64,000 nucleotides of DNA from Lacihabitans sp. CS3-21 (GCF_024343675.1 NZ_RJUD01000016.1:1-64000), one strand, 5' to 3'. Numbered from the stretch's first letter, positions 9,097 through 17,988 are shown. Translations and numbers: made by a program. Notes: generated by a model from the letters alone, not told the origin.

Positions 9097-9179
9097 TTTA
9101 GAAATAGCTTTTAGCAGTGGGCTATTAGCTTATATAAATTATTGAAAATTACTTTTACTTACTTCTCCGCAGTTAGAAT

Positions 9180-10283
9180 TCATTTCACTTTACGTCTTCT
9201 ATTTCTTTCAAAATCTTCAAGAACAAACCCACCCAATCCATCCAGGTTACTATAATAGGCTCGGCCTTTGTTTATTTCGGTGAATTCGTGTACAAATTGC
9301 TTTAAGTAAGCATCTTGTGCAATCATAAATGTCGTAATTGGAATATTTAATCTTCTTGCCTGAGCGGCTATGTTGAAGGTTTTGTTTACGATTTTCCTAT
9401 CTAAACCAAAGCTGTTCTTGTAATATCTGATTCCTTCTTTCAAGCATGTAGGTTTGCCATCGGTGATCATGAAAATTTGCTTATTTTTGGTTTTTCTTCT
9501 TCTGAGCAAATCCATGGCGAGCTCTAAACCGGCCACTGTATTGGTGTGATAAGGGCCAACTTCCAAATACGGAATGTCTTTTAATGAAATTTGCCAAGCG
9601 TCGTTTCCAAAAACGATGATATCCAAAGTGTCTTTCGGATAACGAGTTCGGATGATTTCGGCCATGGCCAAGGCTACTTTTTTGGCGGGTGTTATGCGGT
9701 CTTCGCCATATAAAATCATGGAATGGCTGATGTCAATCATCAAAACTGTGGAGGTCTGAATGTTTGATTCTCTGTCGGTTACCTCCAAATCTTTTTCATA
9801 TATCACCAAGTCATCGCTCATGCCGTTGTTGATTTGGGCATTGCGGATAGACTCCGTCATGGCTATTTGGTCCAGACTGTCACCGAATTGAAATGATCGG
9901 ATATCACTGCTGTTTTCGTCAGAACTTCCAGTGTAAGCAGTTCGATGGTTTCCTGTAGATTTTGCTCTTTTGAGTTTTCCGAAAATCTCCTCCAAACTGC
10001 GTTTGCGGATACTTTGCTCTGACTTGGGCGTCATAATCATCTCACCGTCGCCATCTACTTCGGCCAAATAACCTTTCTCTTTGAGGTCATCAATAAAATC
10101 TGCAATGCCATATTTGTCGTCAGTAAGCTTGTATTGCCTATCCAAATCGTTCATATATGCCAAAGCTTCTGATACATTGCCCGAAAATATCAAAAGCAGT
10201 TGCTGAAAAATATCTAGGAGCTTCTCGAAACCCGTATTTTTCTTTTCGTCTGGCTTGAAGTCTGAAAACTGAAATCCTAGCAT
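9180..10283 (-). CDS. VWA-domain protein (magnesium-chelatase/CoxE-like partner protein)
   Basis: A 367-aa cytosolic protein. Residues 1-175 are a helical, charged N-terminal region. Residues about 178-355 are a von Willebrand A domain with a complete MIDAS: DISHS (184-188), then a conserved Thr in the GPYHTNT region and FMITDGKP near residue 270. Proteins of this shape usually work beside a MoxR/Mg-chelatase-type AAA+ ATPase to remodel or metallate other proteins. No such ATPase lies here. Instead, the start codon overlaps the stop of the upstream 62-aa gene by one base (TAATG), so the protein is translationally coupled to the zeta-like kinase pair. The function is inferred only at the level of metal-dependent protein binding. 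Confidence 0.8.
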   Translation of the reverse strand: MLGFQFSDFKPDEKKNTGFEKLLDIFQQLLLIFSGNVSEALAYMNDLDRQYKLTDDKYGIADFIDDLKEKGYLAEVDGDGEMIMTPKSEQSIRKRSLEEIFGKLKRAKSTGNHRTAYTGSSDENSSDIRSFQFGDSLDQIAMTESIRNAQINNGMSDDLVIYEKDLEVTDRESNIQTSTVLMIDISHSMILYGEDRITPAKKVALAMAEIIRTRYPKDTLDIIVFGNDAWQISLKDIPYLEVGPYHTNTVAGLELAMDLLRRRKTKNKQIFMITDGKPTCLKEGIRYYKNSFGLDRKIVNKTFNIAAQARRLNIPITTFMIAQDAYLKQFVHEFTEINKGRAYYSNLDGLGGFVLEDFERNRRRKVK

Positions 10284-10471
10284 TATTCTTTTTCTATTTT
10301 TTGATATTTAATCTCGGGCTCAGCCAAAAAAGGGTCTAAGTGTACGATTTTTCCGTCAATTGAACTAACAATTGGAGTCTTTTTATATTTCTTGTATTCT
10401 ACCATTTTTTTGTAAGAATCTTCCATCCCTTTCAAGACTTTGTCATGTAATTGAAATTCTGACTTTTTCAT
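10283..10471 (-). CDS. 62-aa partner protein of the zeta-like kinase (antitoxin-like)
   Basis: The gene starts at the ATG at 10471, inside an ATGA overlap with the stop of the upstream kinase gene; the longer frame would need a TTG inside that gene. The protein is basic and probably helical at first (LKGMEDSYKKMVEYKKYKK), followed by a short strand-like segment with IVSSIDGKIVHLDP and an acidic tail. Small proteins with this helix plus DGKIV layout are, from memory, common beside zeta-like NTPases and are often called antitoxins; that label is unproven. Its stop overlaps the VWA gene start by one base. It may bind the kinase, or link kinase and VWA protein. Confidence 0.7.
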   Translation of the reverse strand: MKKSEFQLHDKVLKGMEDSYKKMVEYKKYKKTPIVSSIDGKIVHLDPFLAEPEIKYQKIEKE

Positions 10472-11037
10472 ATAGTATTTTTTGAAATTAAACCCCAAAT
10501 TTTTTCATCCAAGATGTTATAATTCAATGAATTACCTTCCGCGACTATTTTCGACTCATTTTGTGAATTATCAATAAAAATCCACTCATCAACAATCGCC
10601 AAATAGATTTTGAAGAGGTTTTTCAAACCATTGGAATATCTTCTTATAATGGTGTCTTGAGGAATGTTATGCCCTCCTTCTTCCACTCTCGTTTTAACTC
10701 TTTGAACTGCTAAATTTGGAGAGTTCAAATAAATAAAAATAAGAAATGTTTCGTATCCTTCCTCCTTTGCTCTTATCAACAAGTTTTTATAGCTTTTTGT
10801 TGCTAAGGTGGTTTCAAAAGCGAAAGTTTCTCCTGCTTCCAGCAAATGATTTATTCTTGAGAGCATTATTCTGCCAGCTTCCAAGGCCACACGCTCCGGC
10901 TTGAAAGGTGAAAGTGCTTTAGCTATTTCGTCTGCATTTACAAACTCTTGGCAATCTAACAACTCAGGCAAAAGCGATTGCGAAGCAGTGGTCTTTCCTG
11001 CTCCATTTGGACCCGCAATTACATAGATTCGTTTCAT
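10468..11037 (-). CDS. Zeta-toxin-like P-loop kinase (COG4185 type)
   Basis: A 189-aa ATP-binding protein. Walker A is GPNGAGKTT (9-17), followed by the zeta-family FVNADEIA segment, the FETTLATKSY substrate-loop motif and an arginine-rich lid (QRVKTRVEEGGHNIP ... IRRYSNGL). Zeta toxins phosphorylate UDP-N-acetylamino sugars; the COG4185 branch is less well defined, and its substrate is not known to me. It is the first gene of an operon in which all three genes overlap (kinase, 62-aa partner, VWA protein). The 218 bases upstream hold its promoter region and no other gene. It could be a toxin, or a housekeeping nucleotide or sugar kinase. Confidence 0.82.
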   Translation of the reverse strand: MKRIYVIAGPNGAGKTTASQSLLPELLDCQEFVNADEIAKALSPFKPERVALEAGRIMLSRINHLLEAGETFAFETTLATKSYKNLLIRAKEEGYETFLIFIYLNSPNLAVQRVKTRVEEGGHNIPQDTIIRRYSNGLKNLFKIYLAIVDEWIFIDNSQNESKIVAEGNSLNYNILDEKIWGLISKNTI

Positions 11038-11255
11038 AATATTGACTTTAGCGTATTAGTTTGGTACAGCGTATTTTAAGTTTTCATTTTTACTTACCTT
11101 GTGTTTTGAGTTTCTCAGAGCTTTTCTCTACAATCATACTTTGATTAACTTTCAATCTAAAAACCTTTACAAATTGTACCTTTCAAAACACAAATATTAA
11201 TAGAACTATGATTCCTATGTGCCTATGTGTTTTTTTGAAAACAGTTGTCAAACAC

Positions 11256-12392
11256 TCAAATCTTCTCCTTAAAACTCTCAAAACCGAAGCTTTTTACTAA
11301 CTCAAATGAATCATCCTCATGCCATATACCAATAGATGGCAATCCAACCCCATTAAAAGTAGTGGTCTTTACCATCGTATAGTGAATCATGTCATCAAAA
11401 ATTATGGTATCGCCAATTTTCAAAGGTTTTTCGAATGAATATTCTGACATATAATCGCCTGCTAAACAGGTCATGCCACCCAACCTATAAGTTGGTCTTC
11501 CTTCTATAGGATCCGATGCTCCCCAAACTTTTGGCTTGTAGGGCATTTCTAAAGTATCGGGCATGTGAGCTGCAAACGAAATATCCAAAATGGCCACATC
11601 AACGCCTTGGGCATCCACAATATCCAATACTCGGCTTCTCAAATAGCCCGTTTGCCATGCAATAGCAGAACCCGGTTCTAGAATAATATCAATGTTATAG
11701 GTGGCTTTCAAACGTTTGATAGTGGCTATAAGGTGTGCGTGGTCATAACCTTCTTTGGTCATAAGATGTCCACCTCCAAGATTCAGCCATTTGATTTGGT
11801 GCAACAAATCGCCGAATTTTTCTTCGATATGTACCAAAGTTCTTTCCAAAACATAAGAGTCGTTCTCGCACATGGTGTGTGAATGCAGACCTTCGATTCC
11901 TTCAGGCAAAATGTCTCCAAGAGCGTCTCTTGTGATTCCCAAACGCGAACCCACCACGCAAGGATTGTACATATCGGTGCTTACTTCGGCGTATTGTGGA
12001 TTGATTCGTAAGCCCATTGATATTTTTCTGTCAAAAGCATCCACTTGGTCTTTAAACTGATGAAACTGATTCAAGGAATTGAAAGTAATATGCGAACTGT
12101 AACCAATCAATTCTTCAAATTCCTCAGGTTTATAGGCTGGTGCATAGGTATGGGCAAGACAATCCATTTCCTCAAAAATGAGTCGGGCTTCGTTCAGCGA
12201 GCTGGCAGTAGCACCTGAAAGGTATTTTTTGACCATTGGGAACATTTTGTACATCGAAAAGCCCTTCAAGGCCAAGATGATTTCTGCACCTGATTCGTTC
12301 TGAACTCGGTTAATCAATTCAAGGTTTTTGCGAAGAAGTTTTTCCTCTAAAACGTAGCATGGAGAAGGTATTTGTGAGAAATCGATTGCCAT
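11256..12392 (-). CDS. nspC: Carboxynorspermidine/carboxyspermidine decarboxylase
   Basis: A 378-aa PLP enzyme of the alanine-racemase-fold decarboxylase group. It removes the carboxyl group from carboxy(nor)spermidine, the last step of the SAM-decarboxylase-independent polyamine route. The PLP lysine is in LALKGFSMYKM (Lys43). Other family signatures are GLRINPQY, LHSHTMCEN, WLNLGGGH, LEPGSAIAWQ and the active-site segment GGMTCLAGDYM. The partner synthase lies about 2.4 kb upstream on the same strand, beyond the B12 receptor. A terminator at 12425-12461 shows that the gene uses its own promoter. In Bacteroidetes the product is probably spermidine rather than norspermidine, but the sequence does not decide this. 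Confidence 0.92.
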   Translation of the reverse strand: MAIDFSQIPSPCYVLEEKLLRKNLELINRVQNESGAEIILALKGFSMYKMFPMVKKYLSGATASSLNEARLIFEEMDCLAHTYAPAYKPEEFEELIGYSSHITFNSLNQFHQFKDQVDAFDRKISMGLRINPQYAEVSTDMYNPCVVGSRLGITRDALGDILPEGIEGLHSHTMCENDSYVLERTLVHIEEKFGDLLHQIKWLNLGGGHLMTKEGYDHAHLIATIKRLKATYNIDIILEPGSAIAWQTGYLRSRVLDIVDAQGVDVAILDISFAAHMPDTLEMPYKPKVWGASDPIEGRPTYRLGGMTCLAGDYMSEYSFEKPLKIGDTIIFDDMIHYTMVKTTTFNGVGLPSIGIWHEDDSFELVKSFGFESFKEKI

Positions 12393-12424
12393 TTGTTTGG
12401 TTTTTTATGCGAAAATACTCAATC

Positions 12425-12461
12425 AAAAAAATACCGCCAAAGAAATTGAATCATTGGCGGT
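12425..12461 (-). terminator. Terminator of the BtuB-like receptor gene
   Basis: Perfect 8-base arms (12433-12440, 12454-12461; ACCGCCAA and its complement) with an A-run on the left, which is a U-run in the minus-strand transcript. It isolates nspC from the riboswitch-controlled transcript upstream. Confidence 0.85.
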
Positions 12462-12483
12462 AATAATATCGGTTTTTAAAATT

Positions 12484-14445
12484 TTATTTTGTGAAGCTCA
12501 ACCCAACTAACGCCGTAAATGGTCTAGATGAATAGCCGTAAACCTCGGTAAATGTTTTATTTGTTAGGTTTTGAATGTTTAAAAATACACCCATTGCATT
12601 GTTTAATTTATAATTCCAATTGGTATGTAGTTGCGTAAATCCATCAAGAAGAACTGCCTCGTTTGCAAAAGTATCGCTGTTGTAGTACAGGTCATTTCTT
12701 TTACTCAAATGCTGAGCCGTAATGGAACCTTTGAGTTTTGAATTAAAGCTATAAGCAAGCGTAAGATTCAAATTGTGGTTTGGTCTTCTCAAAAAAGTGT
12801 TGATTTCTTTAGCGTTTGATTTTAAATCGTCAGAAATTTTGCCATCTAAAAAAGTATAATTGGCTGATAATGAGATTTTTTTTAAGCTCAAATTTCCATC
12901 AACTTCCAAGCCGTCATTGTTTTGTTCTTCAAGGTTAATGTATTGACCATAAGGTGGTTGGTTTGTAGAAAGAAACGAAATAAGGTCAGTGTATTGTCTG
13001 TTGAAATATACCATTCTTAAGAAATTCAACTTCGATTTTCCAAAAAACTGCCAGCCCAAATCTACTGTTTTGGCGTTTTCAGGCTTCAGTTCAAGGTTTC
13101 CATACGGAGAATACAGCTGATAAAGGGCTGGGTTCTTGAAACTGCTTGAAGCGGTAGCAAAAAACTTGATGTACTCGTTTACCACATAAAATGGATTTAT
13201 GGAATACGTGAAATTGTTTCCATAAACGGAATGATTGTTAAATCTACCGCCCAATTCTAATCCAAGTCCGTTTTCGAGGTTTAGGTTTAATGAACTGTAC
13301 ACGCTTTGGTTAGCTATGTTGGCCATATCCGCCAAAATTGGAGTGTCAGTATAAGGCCCAAAAGCATTTACTGAGAAATAGTCATAAGCCATGTTTTGGG
13401 ATCTATAATCGGCTCCGATTAGCCATTCTATGGTTTTGTGAAATTTGAAATTTGTAAAAATCTCGGCAAAAGAAGCTTTCGAGGTATAATCGGTATTTGA
13501 AAAACTTGAAAAAGCACTTGCCGCAATATCCGAACTATCGTTCCTGAAATTTCGGTAAGTTTGGTTGTATAAATAATTAAAAACCAATTTCCCTTTTGGT
13601 AACTGTAGTTGCAATCCACCACCAACTTGATTGTTTTTACTCAAATATGTATAGTCTTTGTCATCCACAAATGCACCTTCGTCAAGATCAGTTTTATAAG
13701 CATTGAACCTGTATAATCCGTTAATAATTAGATTCTTTTTTAATTCATGGGTTATAGAGAGCTGAGAATTGGAGGTTTGGAAACCGTCGTTTTCAAACTT
13801 GTCTGCATCGTTTTTTGTTGCGGCTGTTGAAAAACCTCCTGTGCTAGCCAACGACTGTGAGAAATTATAATTCGTTTTGTTTACAGTGCCAAAAAAACCG
13901 AAGTTAGCTTGTAAGGTTTTCTGTGATCCAGCAGCTAAACTTGCAGAAATGCTTTGTTTTTCTTTATTTTTTCGGTTGGTAATGATGTTTACTACTCCAC
14001 CGATAGCATCTGAACCATAAAGCGTTGATTGTCCGTTTTTCATGATTTCTATTCGCTCAATTTGTTGCAACGACAATAGATTAATGTCAAAAGTGCTTCC
14101 GATGCCCGAAGCCTCATTTACGGGTACGCCATCAATAAGTATCAAAGTATGGCCAAAATTTACACCTCTAAGAGATACATTTTGTGTGCTTCCGGCTGTT
14201 TGTCCACTGCCAATTACCATTACACCTACTTGCTGGCTAAGGAGTTGTCCAAGATTGAGACCAACATTGGCTTTGATTATTGAATCACCAATAACTGTTA
14301 AAACCTTACCTGTTTGATCCAACTTTTGCGGATACTTGTTGGCGGTAACCACTACATCTTGGAGTTGGTTTTCAGATTGAGAAAAAGAGAAATTTGCTTG
14401 CAGGCAGAAACCTACAAAAAGGATTTTTTTGAATGTTTGAAACAT
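12484..14445 (-). CDS. BtuB-like TonB-dependent receptor for cobalamin
   Basis: A 653-aa outer-membrane receptor, predicted to import vitamin B12 or another corrinoid. I take the ATG at 14445, which gives a Sec leader (MFQTFKKILFVGF, cleavage after FSFSQ); the upstream codons run into the leader RNA. A TonB-box-like DVVVTANKYPQ is followed by the plug domain: LGQLLSQQVGV, NVSLRGVNFGHTLILIDGVPVNE, IERIEIMKNGQSTLYGSDAIGGVVNIIT. The rest is beta-barrel ending in an aromatic-rich strand and a basic residue (VGLSFTK). The cobalamin riboswitch directly upstream is the strongest evidence for its substrate. It has no BtuFCD neighbours here. Confidence 0.9.
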   Translation of the reverse strand: MFQTFKKILFVGFCLQANFSFSQSENQLQDVVVTANKYPQKLDQTGKVLTVIGDSIIKANVGLNLGQLLSQQVGVMVIGSGQTAGSTQNVSLRGVNFGHTLILIDGVPVNEASGIGSTFDINLLSLQQIERIEIMKNGQSTLYGSDAIGGVVNIITNRKNKEKQSISASLAAGSQKTLQANFGFFGTVNKTNYNFSQSLASTGGFSTAATKNDADKFENDGFQTSNSQLSITHELKKNLIINGLYRFNAYKTDLDEGAFVDDKDYTYLSKNNQVGGGLQLQLPKGKLVFNYLYNQTYRNFRNDSSDIAASAFSSFSNTDYTSKASFAEIFTNFKFHKTIEWLIGADYRSQNMAYDYFSVNAFGPYTDTPILADMANIANQSVYSSLNLNLENGLGLELGGRFNNHSVYGNNFTYSINPFYVVNEYIKFFATASSSFKNPALYQLYSPYGNLELKPENAKTVDLGWQFFGKSKLNFLRMVYFNRQYTDLISFLSTNQPPYGQYINLEEQNNDGLEVDGNLSLKKISLSANYTFLDGKISDDLKSNAKEINTFLRRPNHNLNLTLAYSFNSKLKGSITAQHLSKRNDLYYNSDTFANEAVLLDGFTQLHTNWNYKLNNAMGVFLNIQNLTNKTFTEVYGYSSRPFTALVGLSFTK

Positions 14446-14524
14446 TTGTTTTTTGCAAAAAAAATAAAAAATGGGCGACCGCTCGTTGCTACACATCCAC
14501 CGTATGACAGCAAAAAGGATAATT

Positions 14525-14692
14525 CTGGGGCAGGTCTCCTGGCTTGGTTTTTCATTTTTGCCTTCCCAATAAGTGTCAGCTTATCAGTGGCAATGAGGTA
14601 AAATGAAGCAAATAAACCGCACAGTTGCGGGGACAGCTCACGACTCTAACGTGATTCCCTATTATTCATTCGGTACAAGAAATGCACCTTTG
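14525..14692 (-). ncRNA. Cobalamin riboswitch
   Basis: On the minus strand, in order: the P2/P3 start GGTGCATTTC; GGGAATCACGTTAG and GTCCCCGCAACTGT in the core; the B12 box GCCACTGATAAG; GGGAAGGC; and the closing AGCCAGGAGACCTGCC. These are the conserved blocks of the AdoCbl riboswitch. It sits about 80 bases before the BtuB-like gene. The segment after it ends in a long U-rich stretch (T runs at 14455-14475), but no clear terminator stem is visible, so control of translation is as likely as attenuation. Confidence 0.95.
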
Positions 14693-14729
14693 AACCCTAA
14701 AACTGAGACAAAGGTAATTAACTCAAATA

Positions 14730-14755
14730 AAAAAAAGCAGCGAATGCTGCTTTTT
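14730..14755 (-). terminator. Terminator of the carboxynorspermidine synthase gene
   Basis: Short GC-rich hairpin AGCAGC-gaat-GCTGCT with A6 to the left and T5 to the right. On the minus strand it ends the synthase transcript before the riboswitch leader begins. Confidence 0.85.
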
Positions 14756-14778
14756 AAATAAAATATGTTCGCTTTCCC

Positions 14779-15990
14779 TTAGTACTCATGCGGTAAAACT
14801 CCATCCAACTGCTCATTCCAAGGCAATCCGTGGATATTCAACAATTCCATAAATGGATCCGGATTTAGTTCTTCTACGTTGTAAACCCCCGGCTTCATCC
14901 ATTCTTCGTTTGTGAGCATCAAAATGGCTCCAATCATAGCCGGTACACCTGTAGTATAGGACACAGCCTGCGATCTTACCTCTTTGTAAGCTTCGGCATG
15001 ATGACAGTTATTCCACACATAATAAGTACGATCTTTTCCGTCTTTTATTCCCTTTATTTGGCAACCTATAGAGGTCTGTCCAGTATAATTTTCACCCAAA
15101 GATTCTGGAGCAGGTAATACAGCTTTCAAGAATTCAAGTGGTACAATGTCCATACCTTGGAACTTGATAGGGGCGATGCTCGTCATACCCACGTTTTCCA
15201 AAACTTGTAGATGTGTAATATAAGCCTGACCAAAAGTCATCCAAAATCTCGCTCTTTTCAAGGTCGGAAAATTCTTGACCAAAGATTCCAATTCTTCATG
15301 ATATAGCACATAAGACTCCTTTGGTCCAATGTTTGGATAATCAATCGGTTTGTGAATCGACATAGCTGGAATTTCTACCCACTCACCATTTTCCCAATAA
15401 CGGCCTGGTTGTGTAATCTCTCTAATATTAATTTCAGGATTGAAATTAGTTGCAAAAGCTTTTCCGTGGTCACCTGCATTGCAATCTATGATATCCAAAT
15501 AATGCATTTCATCAAAATAGTGCTTGTTGGCATAGGCTGTGTACACCTGAGTAACGCCTGGGTCAAATCCACAACCCAAAAGTGCCATTAATCCTGCAGA
15601 CTTAAAACGCTCTTGGTAAGCCCATTGCCAGCTGTATTCAAACTTAGCTACGTCTTTTGGTTCATAATTCGCAGTGTCCAAATAATGCACACCAGTTTCT
15701 AAACATGCATCCATGATGGTCAAATCTTGGTAGGGTAATGCAACATTTATAACCATCTTTGGCCCGAAAGATTTGATTAATTCAACCAATTCTGGCACAT
15801 TGTCGGCATCAACTGCTGCAGTTTTAATGCTTACGCCATGCATTTCTTTTATTTCAGAAGCAATTCTTTCACATTTACTAACTGTGCGACTTGCCAACAT
15901 GATTTCGGTAAAAACATTTGCGTTAAGAGCACATTTGTGAGCTACCACCGTTCCAACTCCTCCAGCACCAATTATAAGAACTTTAGACAT
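14779..15990 (-). CDS. Carboxynorspermidine/carboxyspermidine synthase (saccharopine dehydrogenase family)
   Basis: A 403-aa NAD(P)H-dependent enzyme that reductively condenses aspartate semialdehyde with a diamine to give a carboxylated polyamine, the substrate of the nspC product. The N-terminal Rossmann motif is VLIIGAGGVGTVVAHKCA (residues 4-21), followed by LASRT for the cofactor ribose. The family also has NVALPYQD, GVHYLDTANYE, LLGCGFDPGVTQVY and the catalytic-domain ITQPGRYWENGEW. The first residues and length fit the CANSDH/LYS9-like group rather than true lysine-pathway saccharopine dehydrogenase, and the nearby nspC supports this. It is monocistronic. Confidence 0.9.
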   Translation of the reverse strand: MSKVLIIGAGGVGTVVAHKCALNANVFTEIMLASRTVSKCERIASEIKEMHGVSIKTAAVDADNVPELVELIKSFGPKMVINVALPYQDLTIMDACLETGVHYLDTANYEPKDVAKFEYSWQWAYQERFKSAGLMALLGCGFDPGVTQVYTAYANKHYFDEMHYLDIIDCNAGDHGKAFATNFNPEINIREITQPGRYWENGEWVEIPAMSIHKPIDYPNIGPKESYVLYHEELESLVKNFPTLKRARFWMTFGQAYITHLQVLENVGMTSIAPIKFQGMDIVPLEFLKAVLPAPESLGENYTGQTSIGCQIKGIKDGKDRTYYVWNNCHHAEAYKEVRSQAVSYTTGVPAMIGAILMLTNEEWMKPGVYNVEELNPDPFMELLNIHGLPWNEQLDGVLPHEY

Positions 15991-16447
15991 TTATTGTAGA
16001 TAGTTTTGATTCGGTTGCAAAAATACTAAATGCTTGAAATATGTAGCATTTATTTTTTATTAATCAGTTTATTCTGTGCCAAATTTTTAGAATTAGTTAT
16101 TTTAGATTTACAATTTTTGTTTATTCAATCAAAAATTTACTGAACGGATACGAAAAACAGTTTTTATAAAATAATGCTTCAAATGGCATTATAATTGAAA
16201 TGTATCTAATTAAATTTTGGTATTAAGTCATTATATCGCTTAAATATCCCTCCAATTATAGTATGCAAAAAACACCCAGAAACTATATTCAGAATATTGA
16301 AATAATTATCTATGTCCTTATTTTTATAGTTGCTATTTATGTGATTTTGAAATAGCTACCCATCTTCATGATTTTAGGTTTTTTGATAAATTGTTTGATT
16401 TTGAGAGTTTTTAACTAACTTGTTAATCAAATTCAACCATAAAAACC
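15991..16447. other. 457-base AT-rich gap holding one possible mini-gene
   Basis: This gap carries the divergent promoters for the synthase (-) and the Gfo/Idh/MocA gene (+). Apart from a 30-codon open frame at 16263-16355, I see no hairpin terminator, repeat or RNA gene. Confidence 0.5.
16263..16355 (+). CDS. Possible 30-aa single-pass membrane microprotein
   Basis: ATG at 16263 to TAG at 16353-16355. The peptide has a polar, basic start (MQKTPRNYIQN) followed by one hydrophobic stretch (IEIIIYVLIFIVAIYVILK) and a terminal lysine, which is the typical layout of a bacterial single-pass microprotein. It lies in an otherwise empty gap upstream of a secreted oxidoreductase. Only composition and layout support it; it could be chance in AT-rich DNA. 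Confidence 0.3.
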   Translation: MQKTPRNYIQNIEIIIYVLIFIVAIYVILK

Positions 16448-17527
16448 ATGAAAAAATTCTTATACATTTTAGTATTTCTACAAACCTATGTTTTGAGTGC
16501 TCAAACTAAGCTTAAAGTAGGGGTTGATGGCCTTACTCACGACCATGTAGGACAAATTCTCAGCAGCAACAAACGTGGGGATATTGAAATTGTAGGCATA
16601 GCAGAGCCAAATAAAGACTTGGCTATGCGGTATTTGAAACGATATAATCTTTCTGAAAGCCTTCTTTTTTCATCTTTAGAAGAAATGGTATCCAAAACCA
16701 AACCTGAGGCAGTTTGTGCTTTCAATAGTATTCAGGAACATCTAAATACTGTGAAGGTTTGTGCTCCCAAAGGCATACATGTAATGGTAGAAAAGCCTTT
16801 GGCTACCAATACAAAAGATGCTAAAATAATGGCTGATTTGTCTGTAAAACATAATATTCACTTGCTGACCAATTATGAAACAACTTGGTATCCTAGCCAC
16901 AAAATGGCTTATGAAATCATGAAAAATGATACTGAAATGGGCACAATCAATAAAATGGTTGTGCGTGATGGTCACAGAGGGCCAAAGGAAATCGGTTGTT
17001 CTGTTGAGTTTTTGTCTTGGCTAACAGACCCAGTTAAAAATGGCGGTGGAGCAGTGATTGATTTTGGATGCTATGGAGCCAATCTGATGACTTATTTTAT
17101 GAATGGGAAAAGACCCCTCTCTGTTTCTGCGACATTAAAACAAATTAAACCTGAAGTCTATCCAAAAGTGGACGATGAAGCCACCATTATTCTTACCTAT
17201 CCTACGGCTACGGCGATTTTAGAAGCTTCCTGGAACTGGCCATTCGATAGAAAAGATACTGAAATATATACACAAACGTCTTCCATTTTTGCTAATAGTA
17301 AAGAACTTAAGATAAGGAAAGGAGGTAGGGATGCCTCAGAACAAAGTCAAAAACTAGAGCCTATCCCAAAACCTGAAAACGATTCTTTTCTATATTTAAC
17401 CGCTGTGGTAAAAGGAGAAATAAACCCTAAAAACAGTTTGTCTTCTTTAGAAAATAACCTTTTGGTAGTAGAAATTCTCGAAAAAGCTATTCAGTCATCC
17501 AAGGAAGGAAAGGCGGTGAAGTTTTGA
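16448..17527 (+). CDS. Exported Gfo/Idh/MocA-family oxidoreductase
   Basis: A 359-aa NAD(P)-dependent sugar or cyclitol oxidoreductase-type protein with an N-terminal Sec leader (MKKFLYILVFLQTYVLSAQ). Residues about 22-140 form the Rossmann domain (LKVGVDGLTHDHVGQIL, with VMVEKPLATN as the conserved EKP motif). The rest is the alpha/beta substrate domain (DFGCYGANLMTYF, DDEATIILTYPTATAILEASWNWPF). Exported members are common in Bacteroidetes, where the bound cofactor would have to be carried through or the domain act only in binding. The GxGxxG loop is altered (VDGLTHD), so redox activity is uncertain. Confidence 0.82.
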   Translation: MKKFLYILVFLQTYVLSAQTKLKVGVDGLTHDHVGQILSSNKRGDIEIVGIAEPNKDLAMRYLKRYNLSESLLFSSLEEMVSKTKPEAVCAFNSIQEHLNTVKVCAPKGIHVMVEKPLATNTKDAKIMADLSVKHNIHLLTNYETTWYPSHKMAYEIMKNDTEMGTINKMVVRDGHRGPKEIGCSVEFLSWLTDPVKNGGGAVIDFGCYGANLMTYFMNGKRPLSVSATLKQIKPEVYPKVDDEATIILTYPTATAILEASWNWPFDRKDTEIYTQTSSIFANSKELKIRKGGRDASEQSQKLEPIPKPENDSFLYLTAVVKGEINPKNSLSSLENNLLVVEILEKAIQSSKEGKAVKF

Positions 17528-17538
17528 GAAAAAGCAAT

Positions 17539-17988
17539 TCAAATGGTTTTTTCAATCAAGTTGTGTTTTGTTTTTGACTCTTGAAAATGTCTAATTATCG
17601 CACTGATTACAAATATCAGTATCCATAAAGCGGGAATCAGAATAACCCATACAAATCGGTATTCACTGACTTCAAGGTAAGGATTATTGTAGGAAATGCC
17701 AGCATAGTTTCTTATTCCTTGAATTCCAAAATAGATATATAAAATTAACAACACCGATGATATTGTCTTGTACATATTGAATCTGAAATGATTTTTTTCA
17801 AAAAAAAGAAAGATTACAAAGGACAAACTTGACATATACGGAGAACTTGAGGACCATCCCGTAAAAGGAATGAATTTTTCCCAAGTTTCCCTACTGAATG
17901 CTGGAATTATGCGACTTATTATAGATACAAGTACACAAAAAAGTATGTAAATTTTGATTTCAATTGGTATGAACTTAATTTTTTTCAT
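17539..17988 (-). CDS. Membrane protein of unknown function (about four TM segments)
   Basis: A 149-aa integral membrane protein. Hydrophobic segments lie at about residues 11-29, 50-65 (SLSFVIFLFF), 75-93 (ISSVLLILYIYFGI) and 112-132 (WVILIPALWILIFVISAII), with a basic, polar C-terminal tail. I recognise no family. The gene is convergent with the Gfo/Idh/MocA gene, 11 bases from its stop, and has no clear operon partner. Confidence 0.6.
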   Translation of the reverse strand: MKKIKFIPIEIKIYILFCVLVSIISRIIPAFSRETWEKFIPFTGWSSSSPYMSSLSFVIFLFFEKNHFRFNMYKTISSVLLILYIYFGIQGIRNYAGISYNNPYLEVSEYRFVWVILIPALWILIFVISAIIRHFQESKTKHNLIEKTI

